A stretch of DNA of 64,000 nucleotides, from contig JBBPTG010000111.1 of NCBI GenBank assembly GCA_038093975.1, forward strand, positions 1 through 64,000, written 5' to 3'. Below, one piece after another: positions 44,300 through 54,290 of this stretch. The position numbers were made by a program, and so were the translations under genes. Position 1 is the stretch's first letter. The number at the start of each line of letters is the position of its first letter. The notes beneath the pieces are model-generated. The model was not told the DNA's origin. It was given only the letters and a program-made list of their open reading frames with translations, and made no database searches. Source of the stretch: Chalciporus piperatus. Its lineage: Eukaryota; Basidiomycota; Agaricomycetes; Boletales; Boletaceae.

Positions 44300-44844
44300 T
44301 GTGAAAACTAAACGAACTAAACGAACTCAGCCGATGCCTAAGAGAGGCGGAAACGACTATATTCACCTAAACGAACTAGGTACAACTCAAATAAGTAAAG
44401 GAACTAAGTAAAGAAAGTAAATACTCACCTCAGCCGATGCCTAAGAGAGGCGGAAACGACTGAGGCGCTCTGGAAGTGAGACGAGGAGTTTAAGTAAATG
44501 GGTGGAGATGTGCTCGGAACGATCCGACGTGATTCCGGTCCGGAATGACCGATTCCGGGTGCAAAAGGATCAAGGAATGTCAAGGACTTGACATGGATAA
44601 GAATAGAAAGGGTGAATGGTGAACAGAGATGTCACGAAAGGGAATAGATAAGTGAATGACATATAGGAGAACATACGAATGTAAAAGGGATCCGTTCCAA
44701 CGAATCCGGAGATGTTTCCGTGCGTTCCGGACATCGGAAACGTCGGATTAAACACGGAATGTTTCTGGAAGTATCCGGAAACGGATAGGGGCTATCCGGA
44801 AGCGGAAAAGAGCGGATAGGCACGGATTGGACTATATTTTGACA
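44300..44844 (-). repeat. 3' LTR of the copia element (left copy, 545 bp)
   Basis: Plus strand starts TGTGAAAACTAAACG and ends TATATTTTGACA. It contains a 33-bp direct repeat (44326-44358 and 44429-44461, around CGATGCCTAAGAGAGGCGG). Relative to the other LTR it has an extra 9 bp near its start (a second CTAAACGAA) and about 90 bp at 44587-44677. Confidence 0.92.
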
Positions 44845-47636
44845 GAAATGGCACCGCGATTGCTGAGAAACAGGAATCCGGAAGTGGAACGGGAGTTGTC
44901 TGGGTCCTGCGACCATCCAGCGTCAGAGTATCCATGGAAGTCCTGGTCCAAGGACACATCAGTTCCGTCGTACCGAAGTTCCATGTCTGAAGTTGCTCGA
45001 ATGTAACGGAGGACACGCTTTGCGGCTTCCCAATGGCACATCTTGGGTGCGGAACTGTAACGGGCGAGGTGTCCAACAGTGTACGCGATATCCGGACGTG
45101 TTCCAAGCATGAGATACATGAGGGACCCGATGACGGTAAGGTAAGAAACAAGCTTCCCTTCAATCCGGAGTTCTGGAATCGTGGTGTTGTCCTCAGGATC
45201 TGTCGCAGAGAGATGTATGCCATGGACCATAGGAGTCCAGACGGGAGCGGAGTTGGACATTCCAGTTCGCTCTAGAACGGTGCGAGCATACTGGGATTGA
45301 CTCAAGGAGATGGTGCGGAGTTTCCGGTCGCGACGGATTTCGATCCCCAGGATGTACTTGGCTTCTCCAAGGTCGTGCATTTTGAATGCAGCGGAAAGGG
45401 CCTCCTTACAGGAGTTGATGAAACCCCTGGAGGTGGCTGCAAGAAGAAGGTCGTCGACATACACAACAAGGAAACAGACCTGTCCGTCTTTCCGAAGGAC
45501 GTAAAGGCAGGTCTCTGCGTCGAGTCTGGTGAATCCGAGTTCTCCAAGCTTTTTGTCCAGGGTTTTATTCCAAGTACGTCCGGCTTGTTTAAGGCCATAT
45601 AGGGAGCGTCTGAGTCTCCAACAGCATCCGGAAGGAATGGGAACACCGTCCGGAGGTAGGAGGTACAATTCCTCCTCGAGCTCTCCGTTGAGATATGCGG
45701 TGGAAACATCCATTTGATCCAGTTCCAAGTTATGCTTCGCGGCAAGAGCAATGATGGTCCGGACGGAATCGAGGTTTGCTACGGGAGCGAATACTTCCTG
45801 ATAGTCAACTCCTTCGCGCTGGGTAAACCCTCGAGCAACAATCCGGACCTTGTATCGTTCGATCATGCCGTTCTGATCACGTTTGATGCGGAACACGGGC
45901 TTGGAAGTGATCGGATTGACTCCGGATGGAATGGGGACAGTTTCATAGACATGGTTGGTGTTTAAGCTGAGGAGTTCCTCCTCGACAGCGGATCTCCACT
46001 GGTCTGCGTTAGGGCCTGCATACGCTTCCTTGATAGTGTTAGGAAGGTGTTCTCCCTGGGTTGCGTCAGCGGCTCCTGCAAAGATATGCTCCTGGAGCCT
46101 TTCCTGAGAAGCGTAAAATGCTCCTGGAATGTCCAAATGTGAATCCGGAGTTTCCGCGTTTTCGGAAAGTACTTCCGCAGGGGGTTCCAGTTGTTCCTGT
46201 TGGACATCCTGGCGTTCAGCTCGACGTGCAGCTTCCTCATCAAGGGTGCGCTGGTAGTCTTGATTCCGGTTTGCTGTTTGACGGTTCCGATTGCTCCTTC
46301 GAACTCCTGCTACGACTTGTGCAGGAGGTCGTTCCGGAGATGGACTTCGAACTGGAGCAGGAGGGGCAGGGAGAGGAACAGGAATGGGAATGGGAACGGG
46401 AACGGGAACGGGAGCAGGATGAGGAGCAGGAGCAGGAGCAGGAGGTTCCGGACCTATGTGGAGTTGACCCAGACGGTCGACGAGATCCTCAACGGAATGA
46501 TCTGGAGGTATGAGATCGTCTCCCACTGGTCCTGGAAGGGCTGGAGGTACGGGAATGTTGTCCTCCTCGGATTCCTCAGGTTCCGGCTGATGGAGACGCT
46601 GAGGAACAAGTCCCTCCCACTGACCCTCAGCAGGGAGATTTCTCCAAGGTGCGGAGTCCGCTTCAGAGATGGTTCCGGACTCATTGAAGGTGACATGCCG
46701 ACTGGAGATGATGGTACGGCGTTCAATATCAAGGAGCTTGTATGCCTGTTGCCCATAGGTATATCCAAGCATGATACATTTCCGTCCGTGGCTCCGGAAC
46801 TTTCCTCCACGCAAATCCTTCGGAATGTGAGCGTAGGCAGAACATCCAAAAGGACGGAAGAGGGTCGGATCGACTTTCCGTTTGAAAAGGGTCTGGTAGG
46901 GATTCGCTCCTTGGAGCGCGGACGTTGGACTCCTGGATGTAACATAGGCTGCAGTGGCCATAGCGTCAGCCCAGAAGGATTTAGGAAGTTTGGACTCCTC
47001 GAGCATGGTATTGGCGAGCGAGGATAGAGTTTGGTTCATCCGTTCCGCGAGTCCGTTTTGCTCTGGAGTATAAGGAGCAGACATCTCCTGAAGGGTTCCA
47101 TCTTTCCGGAGTTGGTTCCGGAAGTCCTGTCCGGTGTACTCGCCACCCCCATCGCTCCTAAGGAACTGGACATGCGCCTCAGACAACTCCTCCTGTTCGA
47201 CCTCAGCCTTGAAGAAGGCCTTGACGTCTACCTTCCACTGGTTGTATGTGGCTAGGACATCGCTCTTCTTCTTCAGGAAGTAGATCCAAGGGAAGCGGGA
47301 GAAGTCATCGACGATTAGAAGCCAGAACCGGAATCCTTCCCTGGACTGTGGAGTTATAGGACCTCCGACATCCGTGTGGACCACTTGGAGTGCGTGTGTA
47401 GCTCGGGGTCTTTCCAGTAGCTCGAACGGAAGCTTCTTCATCTTTCCGAGAACGCAGGACTCACAGAATTCCGGAGTTCCAGAAAGCGTGTCAATCCCTT
47501 GGAGTTGACCATGCCTGATCATATGCTGAATCCGGGGGATGGAGATGTGTCCCATGCGTCGATGGAGGAGGTTGATATCCACAGTGGCATGCGCAGCCTC
47601 CGGAGTGAGCATTGGAGTGGCTTCCGCGTGGTACAA
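44832..47636 (-). CDS. Copia integrase / reverse transcriptase / truncated RNase H polyprotein
   Basis: Open frame entering in the -1 frame relative to gag; it is already open upstream of its first Met at 47636. Integrase zinc motif HRRMGHISIPRIQHMIRH and CESCVLGKMKK; catalytic core VVHTDVGGP, FLRSDGGGEY, and the Glu in TPEQNGLAERMN; GKFRSHGRKCIMLGY follows. A Pro/Val-rich linker (around residue 380-440) comes before the RT: YKVRIVARGFTQREGVDY, DQMDVSTAYLNGEL and the catalytic FLVVYVDDLLLAA. RNase H begins HGYSDAGWSQDPDNSRSTSG but stops after NRGAIS, when the frame enters the LTR and ends (VKI, stop 44832-44834). The family normally has roughly another 100 residues with further catalytic acids. 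The protein is thus catalytically incomplete. Confidence 0.9.
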   Translation of the reverse strand: MYHAEATPMLTPEAAHATVDINLLHRRMGHISIPRIQHMIRHGQLQGIDTLSGTPEFCESCVLGKMKKLPFELLERPRATHALQVVHTDVGGPITPQSREGFRFWLLIVDDFSRFPWIYFLKKKSDVLATYNQWKVDVKAFFKAEVEQEELSEAHVQFLRSDGGGEYTGQDFRNQLRKDGTLQEMSAPYTPEQNGLAERMNQTLSSLANTMLEESKLPKSFWADAMATAAYVTSRSPTSALQGANPYQTLFKRKVDPTLFRPFGCSAYAHIPKDLRGGKFRSHGRKCIMLGYTYGQQAYKLLDIERRTIISSRHVTFNESGTISEADSAPWRNLPAEGQWEGLVPQRLHQPEPEESEEDNIPVPPALPGPVGDDLIPPDHSVEDLVDRLGQLHIGPEPPAPAPAPHPAPVPVPVPIPIPVPLPAPPAPVRSPSPERPPAQVVAGVRRSNRNRQTANRNQDYQRTLDEEAARRAERQDVQQEQLEPPAEVLSENAETPDSHLDIPGAFYASQERLQEHIFAGAADATQGEHLPNTIKEAYAGPNADQWRSAVEEELLSLNTNHVYETVPIPSGVNPITSKPVFRIKRDQNGMIERYKVRIVARGFTQREGVDYQEVFAPVANLDSVRTIIALAAKHNLELDQMDVSTAYLNGELEEELYLLPPDGVPIPSGCCWRLRRSLYGLKQAGRTWNKTLDKKLGELGFTRLDAETCLYVLRKDGQVCFLVVYVDDLLLAATSRGFINSCKEALSAAFKMHDLGEAKYILGIEIRRDRKLRTISLSQSQYARTVLERTGMSNSAPVWTPMVHGIHLSATDPEDNTTIPELRIEGKLVSYLTVIGSLMYLMLGTRPDIAYTVGHLARYSSAPKMCHWEAAKRVLRYIRATSDMELRYDGTDVSLDQDFHGYSDAGWSQDPDNSRSTSGFLFLSNRGAISVKI

Positions 47637-49015
47637 ACCCTCCTTGTGTGTTCCAACGATGATGGGAACAGGCCCTTCCGGATGTGGCAGATGGAGGAGT
47701 TCGCAGGAAAGAGGGTGGATAGTCCAGCATTGGACAGGCGATGGACGGAGATGAGAGAAATCCGGAAGTCTGGAATGAGGAGGACATTGCTTAGGATGAC
47801 CTCAAACGTCTTCCCTTTGACAGTGGAGCGAAGTGGAACGGATCCAATTCCGATCGCGGAAACGGTGGAGTTGTCTCCGAATGACACGGGACGTGGTGGA
47901 TGAAGTGGATGGTACGTGCGGAACCAGGAACGGTGCGGAACCATGTGGGATGTTGCTCCGGAGTCGATGAGGAGTGAGAAGTCAGCCAGCTTGGGTTCAG
48001 ACGACAGATAGGCGTGAACACGTTGGATTAGAGACTCAGATACACTCTCCTTAGCTACGTTTGCACTTTCCGGAGGTCCGGAACTTTGGTCTGGACGCTC
48101 TTCCGTCGCATTAGCCTTTTCCCTTTCCTTTCCCTTTCCCTTTCCTTTCTGTCCAGGTCCTCCGCCTTCGCGAAGCCTCTCGACCCACTTCTTGTAAGCG
48201 AAGCAGTTGGACGAGTCATGTCCATTGGACTGATGGTGCTCACACCAGGCGGAGGAGTTTCCAGGAACTCTTCCGGACGCTTTGAGGGCGGAATCAGAAG
48301 TTCCGGACGGATTGAGACGGGATTCCTCAGATAGAACACGAAGTTCGATGGTGTCGAACGTGAGTTTGTCTTTCTCAACGGTGTTGATGATGGAGGATGT
48401 GAACATGGTCCAATCCGGAGTTTTGGGAAGGGAGTTGAGGAGTGTGAAGGCAAGGAGTTGTGGATCGATGGTGTATTGCATCCCGAGGAGTTGGCGTTGG
48501 ATGGTCCGGATGGAAGCGACGTGCTCAGAGATGGCAGAGGTGCCGTTCCAGGCAGTGGAGAAGAGACTGCGGAATGAATGGAAAGCGTCGGAAACGCTAG
48601 GAGTTGCATAGAGCTCCAGGAGTTTATCCCAGAGTTCCTGAGCAGTCAGGATGTTCTCCGTTTGCATCAGGATAACGTCATCCAGGTGGGTTTGGATGAT
48701 TCCGTGCGCTTTCTCATCTCGTTCCCTCCACTTACGGATCTCCTCTGCCGTTGGACCAGTGGTAGAAGGGGTGGTCGTCGTAGCAGGAGTAGGAGTGTTT
48801 CCGGATGCGGAAGTGGACGGAGCAACTGCGGGAGTGGCTGTGCTAGAGGTTCCGGAAACTACGGATAGCGAGGGATCCGGATCCGTTCCTAGTACAACGC
48901 CTAGAACCTTTTCGCTTCTGAGGAGGACGGTGATGCGAAGACGCCAGGTGGTGAAGTTTCTGGGTCCCATCAAGCGAGGGACTGTGGAAGTCCGGGTGGT
49001 AGTATCCGATGTCAT
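47519..49015 (-). CDS. Copia Gag and protease
   Basis: 498-codon frame from ATG 49015. Residues 1-30 (PRLMGPRNFTTWRLRITV) and ENILTAQELWDKLLELY mark the copia Gag (UBN2-like) domain, with a Thr/Pro-rich insert at ~55-95. A CCHC-like knuckle in variant form (WCEHHQSNGHDSSNC) at ~270 and a Lys-rich stretch follow. The aspartic protease active site is LLIDSGATSHM at ~350, with the usual C-terminal strand VLLIPDFRISLISVHRL. The frame loses homology after NSSICHIR (about base 47690), where the integrase continues in the -1 frame; the last ~57 residues of this frame are therefore out-of-frame tail. Confidence 0.88.
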   Translation of the reverse strand: MTSDTTTRTSTVPRLMGPRNFTTWRLRITVLLRSEKVLGVVLGTDPDPSLSVVSGTSSTATPAVAPSTSASGNTPTPATTTTPSTTGPTAEEIRKWRERDEKAHGIIQTHLDDVILMQTENILTAQELWDKLLELYATPSVSDAFHSFRSLFSTAWNGTSAISEHVASIRTIQRQLLGMQYTIDPQLLAFTLLNSLPKTPDWTMFTSSIINTVEKDKLTFDTIELRVLSEESRLNPSGTSDSALKASGRVPGNSSAWCEHHQSNGHDSSNCFAYKKWVERLREGGGPGQKGKGKGKEREKANATEERPDQSSGPPESANVAKESVSESLIQRVHAYLSSEPKLADFSLLIDSGATSHMVPHRSWFRTYHPLHPPRPVSFGDNSTVSAIGIGSVPLRSTVKGKTFEVILSNVLLIPDFRISLISVHRLSNAGLSTLFPANSSICHIRKGLFPSSLEHTRRVCTTRKPLQCSLRRLRMPLWISTSSIDAWDTSPSPGFSI

Positions 49016-49224
49016 GATTATGACAGGTGACAGATGACAGATGACAAGACAGTTTGATCGACAGGTGACAGGAGATGGTTCCTATGTCGGAGTGATCTGA
49101 GGATGTCTAGAACGGTCCGGAAACGGGCCGGAAGGGCGCGGGAAAATTGCGCGAAAGTGGATAGAGTCAAGGGACTCGGAGTCGTTGGGCAAGAGGACCG
49201 TTTGCTGCTAATGGGCGCTAGCCA

Positions 49225-49236
49225 GGGCTCATAACC
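49225..49236 (-). promoter_or_regulatory. Primer-binding site matching the initiator-tRNA anticodon arm
   Basis: The plus strand reads GGGCTCATAACC directly next to the inner LTR end (TGTGAAAAC at 49237). GGGCTCATAACC is the anticodon stem-loop sequence of eukaryotic initiator methionine tRNA (anticodon CAT), so the minus-strand RNA GGTTATGAGCCC can pair with a cleaved initiator tRNA. This is the half-tRNA primer type known from Drosophila copia and yeast Ty5. Confidence 0.75.
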
Positions 49237-49682
49237 TGTGAAAACTAAACGAACTCAGCCGATGCCTAAGAGAGGCGGAAACGACTATATTCACCTAAAC
49301 GAACTAGGTACAACTCAAATAAGTAAAGGAACTAAGTAAAGAGAGTAAATACTCACCTCAGCCGATGCCTAAGAGAGGCGGAAACGACTGAGGTGCTCTG
49401 GAAGTGAGACGAGGAATTTAAGTAAATGGGTGGAGATGTGCTCGGAACGATCCGATGTGATTCCGGTCCGGAATGACCGATTCCGGGTGCAAAAGGATCA
49501 AGGAATGTCAAGGAAAATGTAAAAGGAATCCGTTCCAATGAATCCGGAGATGTTTCCGTGCGTTCCGGGCATCAGAAACGTCGGATTAAACACGGAATGC
49601 ATCCGGAAGCATCCGGGAACGGATAGGGGCTATCCGGAAGCGGAAAGGAGCGGATAGGCACGGATTAGACTATATTTTGACA
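49237..49682 (-). repeat. 5' LTR of the copia element (right copy, 446 bp)
   Basis: Same ends as the left LTR (TGTGAAAAC...TTTTGACA) and the same internal 33-bp repeat, with scattered substitutions. It lacks the ~90-bp block that the 3' LTR has at 44587-44677. Confidence 0.92.
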
Positions 49683-49687
49683 TCTCT

Positions 49688-51258
49688 CAATCACCTTCTT
49701 TTCAACAGCTGTCGAGGCAAGCCAGGTGGGGGGTATAGTGACTCACAGTGCTTATAACGACCCTATTTCTGCACACTTGGATTTTTGAAGTTTGGATTTG
49801 CCCCGTTCAATCAACTCTTAGGTTCGGCGACACTCACTACCTGGAAAGCCACCAGCGCAAATTGTCTCGATGATGAGGTATGTAGGGTATCCTGTTCAGG
49901 TGTTTTGATGTGAGGCTAGGGGCCTCAGCAATTCTCTCTGGTGAGTTTTCGCTTTACGTTGATCTTGTCTTGTCCTCACCATATCATTGTTCTGGTTCTC
50001 TCGTTCGCACGGACTGGAGTCCGGCTGACAAATGAAGTGCGGAATAACAACATACGGTAAGAAAGCGGAAGCGAAGTACGTGGCGTGGTATCATGATCAT
50101 GGTACCATGGAACAGCATGCTGGATTCAAGCCACGACGATTCAATTACCAACCCGCTCTCCCGCTTCGTGGTTTGGCCAGTGTCTGACCTGCCAATGCAG
50201 ACCTGGTGTTGTGAGCATCTTTCCTCTTGTTTGCCCCACGCTTTTGAGACAATGGATCTGCTCAAACATATATATATATATATATTCACTTCCTCGCAGG
50301 AATGGTGCGCTTGATTCGCAGTATACGTACAGACGGCCACACTGTGTCTCGACGCTATGCCAGAGTCAAAGACCTCTATGAAGCTGGTAAACTCGGTAAG
50401 ATACGTTCCGGAATCATGCATAGAATGATGTAATGATCGAGGAAGGAAAACAAAACAAGCAGAGGAGTCAGCTTAACTGCTGCTAACACGCCCAAGCTCT
50501 CTACACTAACTGTAACAAAAAAAAAAAAAAGAAAAACGAGACCATTACACGACCAAGCCAAGCCTACACCTCATTTGTTATTGGGTACTGCACCCTCGAT
50601 GAGGAGTGCCAAGGGCATCAAAGTCGCCTTTTCGTCGCATACACGATGAAGGGTTTTCGAACTCGTCTCAGCCTCGCGTGACGAGTTGGAGTTGCCGGGA
50701 TGTCATTGGATGGTTGCATTGGCAACCACCACCCTGCCCAGATACCAACTTAGCCGCTCGCAAGCCCTCGCGTAGGCCTTCAAAGAGTTTGCCATTAAGT
50801 AATATATACATAGTAGCGGTGCACATGAGCAAGTCCTTACGAGACTCAAGTCCTGAAAATCGAAGGGCTAAGCCGCACTGGTAGCTTGAAGCACGCGCAA
50901 CCACTGTTGCCTGCGCGAGAGCCTGAGCGACACAAAATATCATCGACCCAATTGGCGTCCGTCAAGGAATCGGCACACTTCCGGGCAGCTTGATAGTTCA
51001 AGTTGCAAGTACCTCGATCGTGTAGAGAACTTACATAAATCGACGGTGTCACAACCTGAGGGTTGCTAGCCGGTCGGGCGCGGAGGTAATAAGGCTCGCA
51101 TTCATTTCAGCATTCAGGATACTGCCTCAGGTCCACTTGCAGGGAAACGGCAATGTCGATATTGAGGGCAATACTTATAGCGTTGACCACGCAGCGAACG
51201 CCCTCCCACCACTTCCCAGTTCCGTTCTGAGAACGGTTTCATCACTAGAGCAAGCGAC
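49688..51258. other. Intergenic, no recognised gene
   Basis: Contains a TA dinucleotide run (50268-50285) and a 14-bp poly-A (50517-50530). A minus frame at 50668-50943 (MYILLNGKLFEGLREGLRAA) reads somewhat like protein but has no family signal or splice partners. The last ~70 bp form the 5' flank of DUF6534 copy 3. Confidence 0.35.
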
Positions 51259-53103
51259 ATGGACAAAACAAATAGCGTCGCCGGCATGCCTGGCAACCTG
51301 GTGCTGTCAGCATGGGCTCCAGGATTGATGGGTAAGGTTCGCGAAAATAATTGACTATTGGACGCTGACGAATCGGGATAGGATTCGCCATCGCTGCCCT
51401 GTGAGTATGCTCGACGTCATTTCATTCTTCATTCTTCATTTCATGGGAATCAACAGGATGTACGGGGTTACCGTGGGCCAGTCGATCTACTACGCACGCT
51501 TCTTTCCAAATGACCCAAAGTTCCTCAAGTTTGTGGTTGGTAACCGACTCCCTTTGTATACCAGCGAGTCTGATATGCTTTTCGACAGGTCCTTGTAATT
51601 TTGTACGTTGCATCCATTCGCATTGTTGACCAATCGTTCGACGGCCTTCGTAGCATAGCGGACACTGTGCATCTGATCGGCAGCATTCAACTATACTGGT
51701 TTATGTTGATCTCGTGCCATCGAGATTACTCGCCGAGTTGCAGGGATGGGTTAGCATGGTAAGCATACCGATTTGAGCGTTGATTCAATGCGTTTACTAG
51801 GTCGCTTTTAGGGGACTTGTCGTGAGTGATCACAGATTACCGTATATATTTCTTTTGCTCAGTCTTGTTCGAACCACAAACACAGGACTTTATGTGTCTC
51901 GACGTGAGGGTATTCAAGTGCGCATATTGATGCTGGTGCTAATCGTTGAGATGACAGTTCGTGATTACGTTCATCGTGCAAGCGTTAGTACCCAGCTAAG
52001 CATCTCTCCGATCGATCGCTGACCCACGGTGACGTTTCTTAGCTTCTATTGTCATCGGTTATGGATCAGTAAGTGGTTGCGGTCGTCATCTTGGAATCCT
52101 TGCATGGAGTAACGTTCGAAAAGTCAGCCAGAGGAACAAGTACGTCACTGGGGTCATTGTAAGTTTTGGCAGTATCCGATTATGGACGTTCAGCTCACCT
52201 TGGGAAAGTTCTTGGCAGCAGTTTCGGGACTAGGTACGTTTGTTGCTCGAGCCCTGTGACTACACATTTGACTTACAGGTTGCATTAGCCATCGGTACAT
52301 GTACGTGCATACACTTGTGGAACGAGCTATGATTGAATCCTAACTATTACGCGCCAGGGTTCTGCGTCACAAGGTTCGTACATATTCCATAGATTTGTTT
52401 TTTTGCAACCCAAAGTTGATGAGTCCCCCACAGTATCATGGGCGGGACTTCTAGCTCTGTGTTCACGAATCGGGTGAGGAGGCCACATTGAGATGATGAA
52501 CTCACTGATTTACGCAAATCGTTCTCCATAGTTGATCCTCCCTGTAGCCACCACCAATACTTTGTGTGATATTCTCATCACAGGTGCCGTCGTCAAGTAT
52601 ATATGGAGCTCGGGATCTCGGTGGAACCAACGCACCACTGTACAAGATTTGGCAATGATCCTCATCAACATGGGAGCCTTCACCTGGTCAGTGTGCTCGC
52701 GCTTATTGGTTCTTGCATTGTTCATTTGGTGTTTCATTTACAGCTCAATCTCCGTCATCCTTGGGATCGTTGTAGGTATTAGCGGTCATTGCACGCTCAT
52801 TGACTAACTAGCGTCACTCTAGTATCTCGCGCAGGGTAATGGTTACTGGGTATCCGCGGTCGGCATCATTATCAGCAGAAGTGCGTCACACTTGATCCCG
52901 TTGATTTATCGCTAACTTCTGTCTTTGGCTTTACAACTCCAGGCTATGTGAACTCGATGCTTGCCGTGTGAGTGCCAAGGTGCCAAGATCTGCGGTTTTG
53001 AGCATCGCACTGAATCTTTAACAGACTGAATGCGAGAAAAAGGATCCGTGATCGGACCGCAGTGATGACCTTCAAGCTTGGGTCCACAGTTTACTCCTTC
53101 TAA
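51259..53103 (+). CDS. DUF6534 multi-pass membrane protein, copy 3
   Basis: ATG 51259 (MDKTNSVAGMPGNLVLSAW); the second Met corresponds to the start used in copy 2. Exons then read MYGVTVGQSIYYARFF, VLVILYVASIRIVDQS, TVHLIGSIQLYWFMLISCH, FVITFIVQAFYCHRLWI, RNKYVTGVI, FVFLQPKVDESPT, VATTNTLCDILITGAVV, VQDLAMILINMGAFTW, GYWVSAVGIIISR, SYVNSMLAVLNARKRI and end VYSF, TAA 53101-53103. About 12 introns of ~45-60 nt, several fixed by agreement with copies 1 and 2. Roughly 300 residues with seven hydrophobic helices, in the DUF6534 arrangement. It forms an inverted pair with copy 2 around the RNase H remnant and the copia element. Homology to copy 2 extends about 50 bp past the stop. Confidence 0.8.
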
Positions 53104-53323
53104 CCTACTTCCTTTCCTTGATCCTCGATCTTTGTCCCTACGACCACGCATATCGCTAGAATATTCTCCATATCTTGACAACTATACACACAGGTCCAAT
53201 AGAAATTAGATTGACCACATTGTCATGTTAGTAGCCCATTATAATATACGTCCATTCGTGTAGTTCCACCCCTGGGCCTTACAGATTGGTAGTGAACTAA
53301 GTGTTCGAGAGAAGTATTGTATA

Positions 53324-54290
53324 TTATATGCAATTATCACCAGCCATGCTTGGTTTATCGAATTCAGTATCTAAATCCGTGGAGCAGAAGGGAGAGGAAC
53401 TAGAGGGATCGATTCTGGGGCAGTAATTCCGCGTCGCCAAACCGCCGACCCCGGCGAAAGACCTTCGAGTCTCTCCAATGGCTCTTTCCCGCTCTAAGCA
53501 TTGTCGATGGCTGTCTCTGATCCCGATCCCCTTCGGTGAAGGGGAGGTTAGCGAGTTGGTAAAGTGACGCAGATTCGATCTCATCTTGGTCACGGAACTT
53601 AAAACAGAGGCACCGGCTGAGGAGGGCGTCGGGGAGCGTCCACACGCGCCCTCCCCAGCGTTTCCACGCACCATCCTTGTCACCGAATCCCCATGATTGA
53701 CCGAGCATGATCAGCGTGATATCGGCGCCACGATACACGTCCGCCATGTAATATAGATGTAGATTCTTCTCACCGGGGAGCTCTCCAAGGCACTGCAAGT
53801 CGAGCTAGTAAGCGTTGCGACTCTATTGAGCGACTGCATTTCTCTCTTTTCGTTCGGACCGTCGGTGTGTATATGTCCTTGATGCTACGAGATGGCGACG
53901 TATTTGATGTCGATGATCGTGTCTGGGTTCGTGCACGGCAACCATTGATCACCAGTAGAGTCGCGAATCATGGGTAAAGCGAGTGAGTTGAGATGTGTCG
54001 TTGATTTCGGTTTTTGTCCTTGTCACGGGAGGAGTACTCTTTGAACGAGCGCAGCCCAAAGTTAACCCCTGAACTTGCGGGTGTAGGGCTTATGTTGACC
54101 CATGTTGTAGATCTCGAGAAAGTCGTCTCGCAATGATTCGATCTGCATGAAGACTTGCGCACCAAGCTGTGCAAATAACCAGATGACAGGCCAAAGGAGA
54201 AGGAGGGAAAACCGAAGCCATTTGCTCGCCCATTGGCATGCCATCGCGGAAAGGGTGGGTGAAGACAAGCCACATGAAGCCCGTTCACCT
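53324..54290 (-). pseudogene. Decayed HET-like (heterokaryon-incompatibility type) gene
   Basis: On the minus strand 53400-53760 reads MADVYRGADITLIMLGQSW, GDKDGAWKRWGGRVWTLPD, ALLSRCLCFKFRDQDE, which resembles the core of fungal HET-domain proteins (regulators of nonself recognition). Upstream pieces in other frames include IKYVAIS followed at once by a stop (about 53880) and an N-terminal hydrophobic stretch (LRFSLLLLWPVIWLFAQLG, about 54200). I could not join these into one frame with plausible introns, and the C-terminal part is lacking. Treated as a relic; the HET assignment rests on limited sequence. Confidence 0.4.

Larger units (their letters stand above)
44300..49682 (-). mobile_element. 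Ty1/copia LTR retrotransposon, nearly complete but damaged
   Basis: 5,383 bp bounded by LTRs with TG...CA ends and flanked by the 5-bp duplication TCTCT (44295-44299 and 49683-49687). Transcription is leftward. Order on the minus strand: 5' LTR, primer-binding site, gag-protease frame, then integrase-RT-partial RNase H frame, matching Ty1/copia. Damage: a frame break between the two frames near 47690, loss of the C-terminal part of RNase H together with the polypurine tract, and a 99-bp length difference between LTRs. It is probably immobile on its own. Confidence 0.92.

Noticed and set aside
45033..48868. Long plus-strand frames inside the copia element (up to 278 codons, e.g. 46191-47027)
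   Set aside because: Antisense shadows of gag-pol caused by its codon composition; no protein features beyond low-complexity repeats.
50268..50285. TA-dinucleotide run as a promoter
   Set aside because: A simple microsatellite with no adjoining gene start.
49984..50421. 145-codon minus frame after the copia element
   Set aside because: Contains a translated TA microsatellite and no domain; no splice context.
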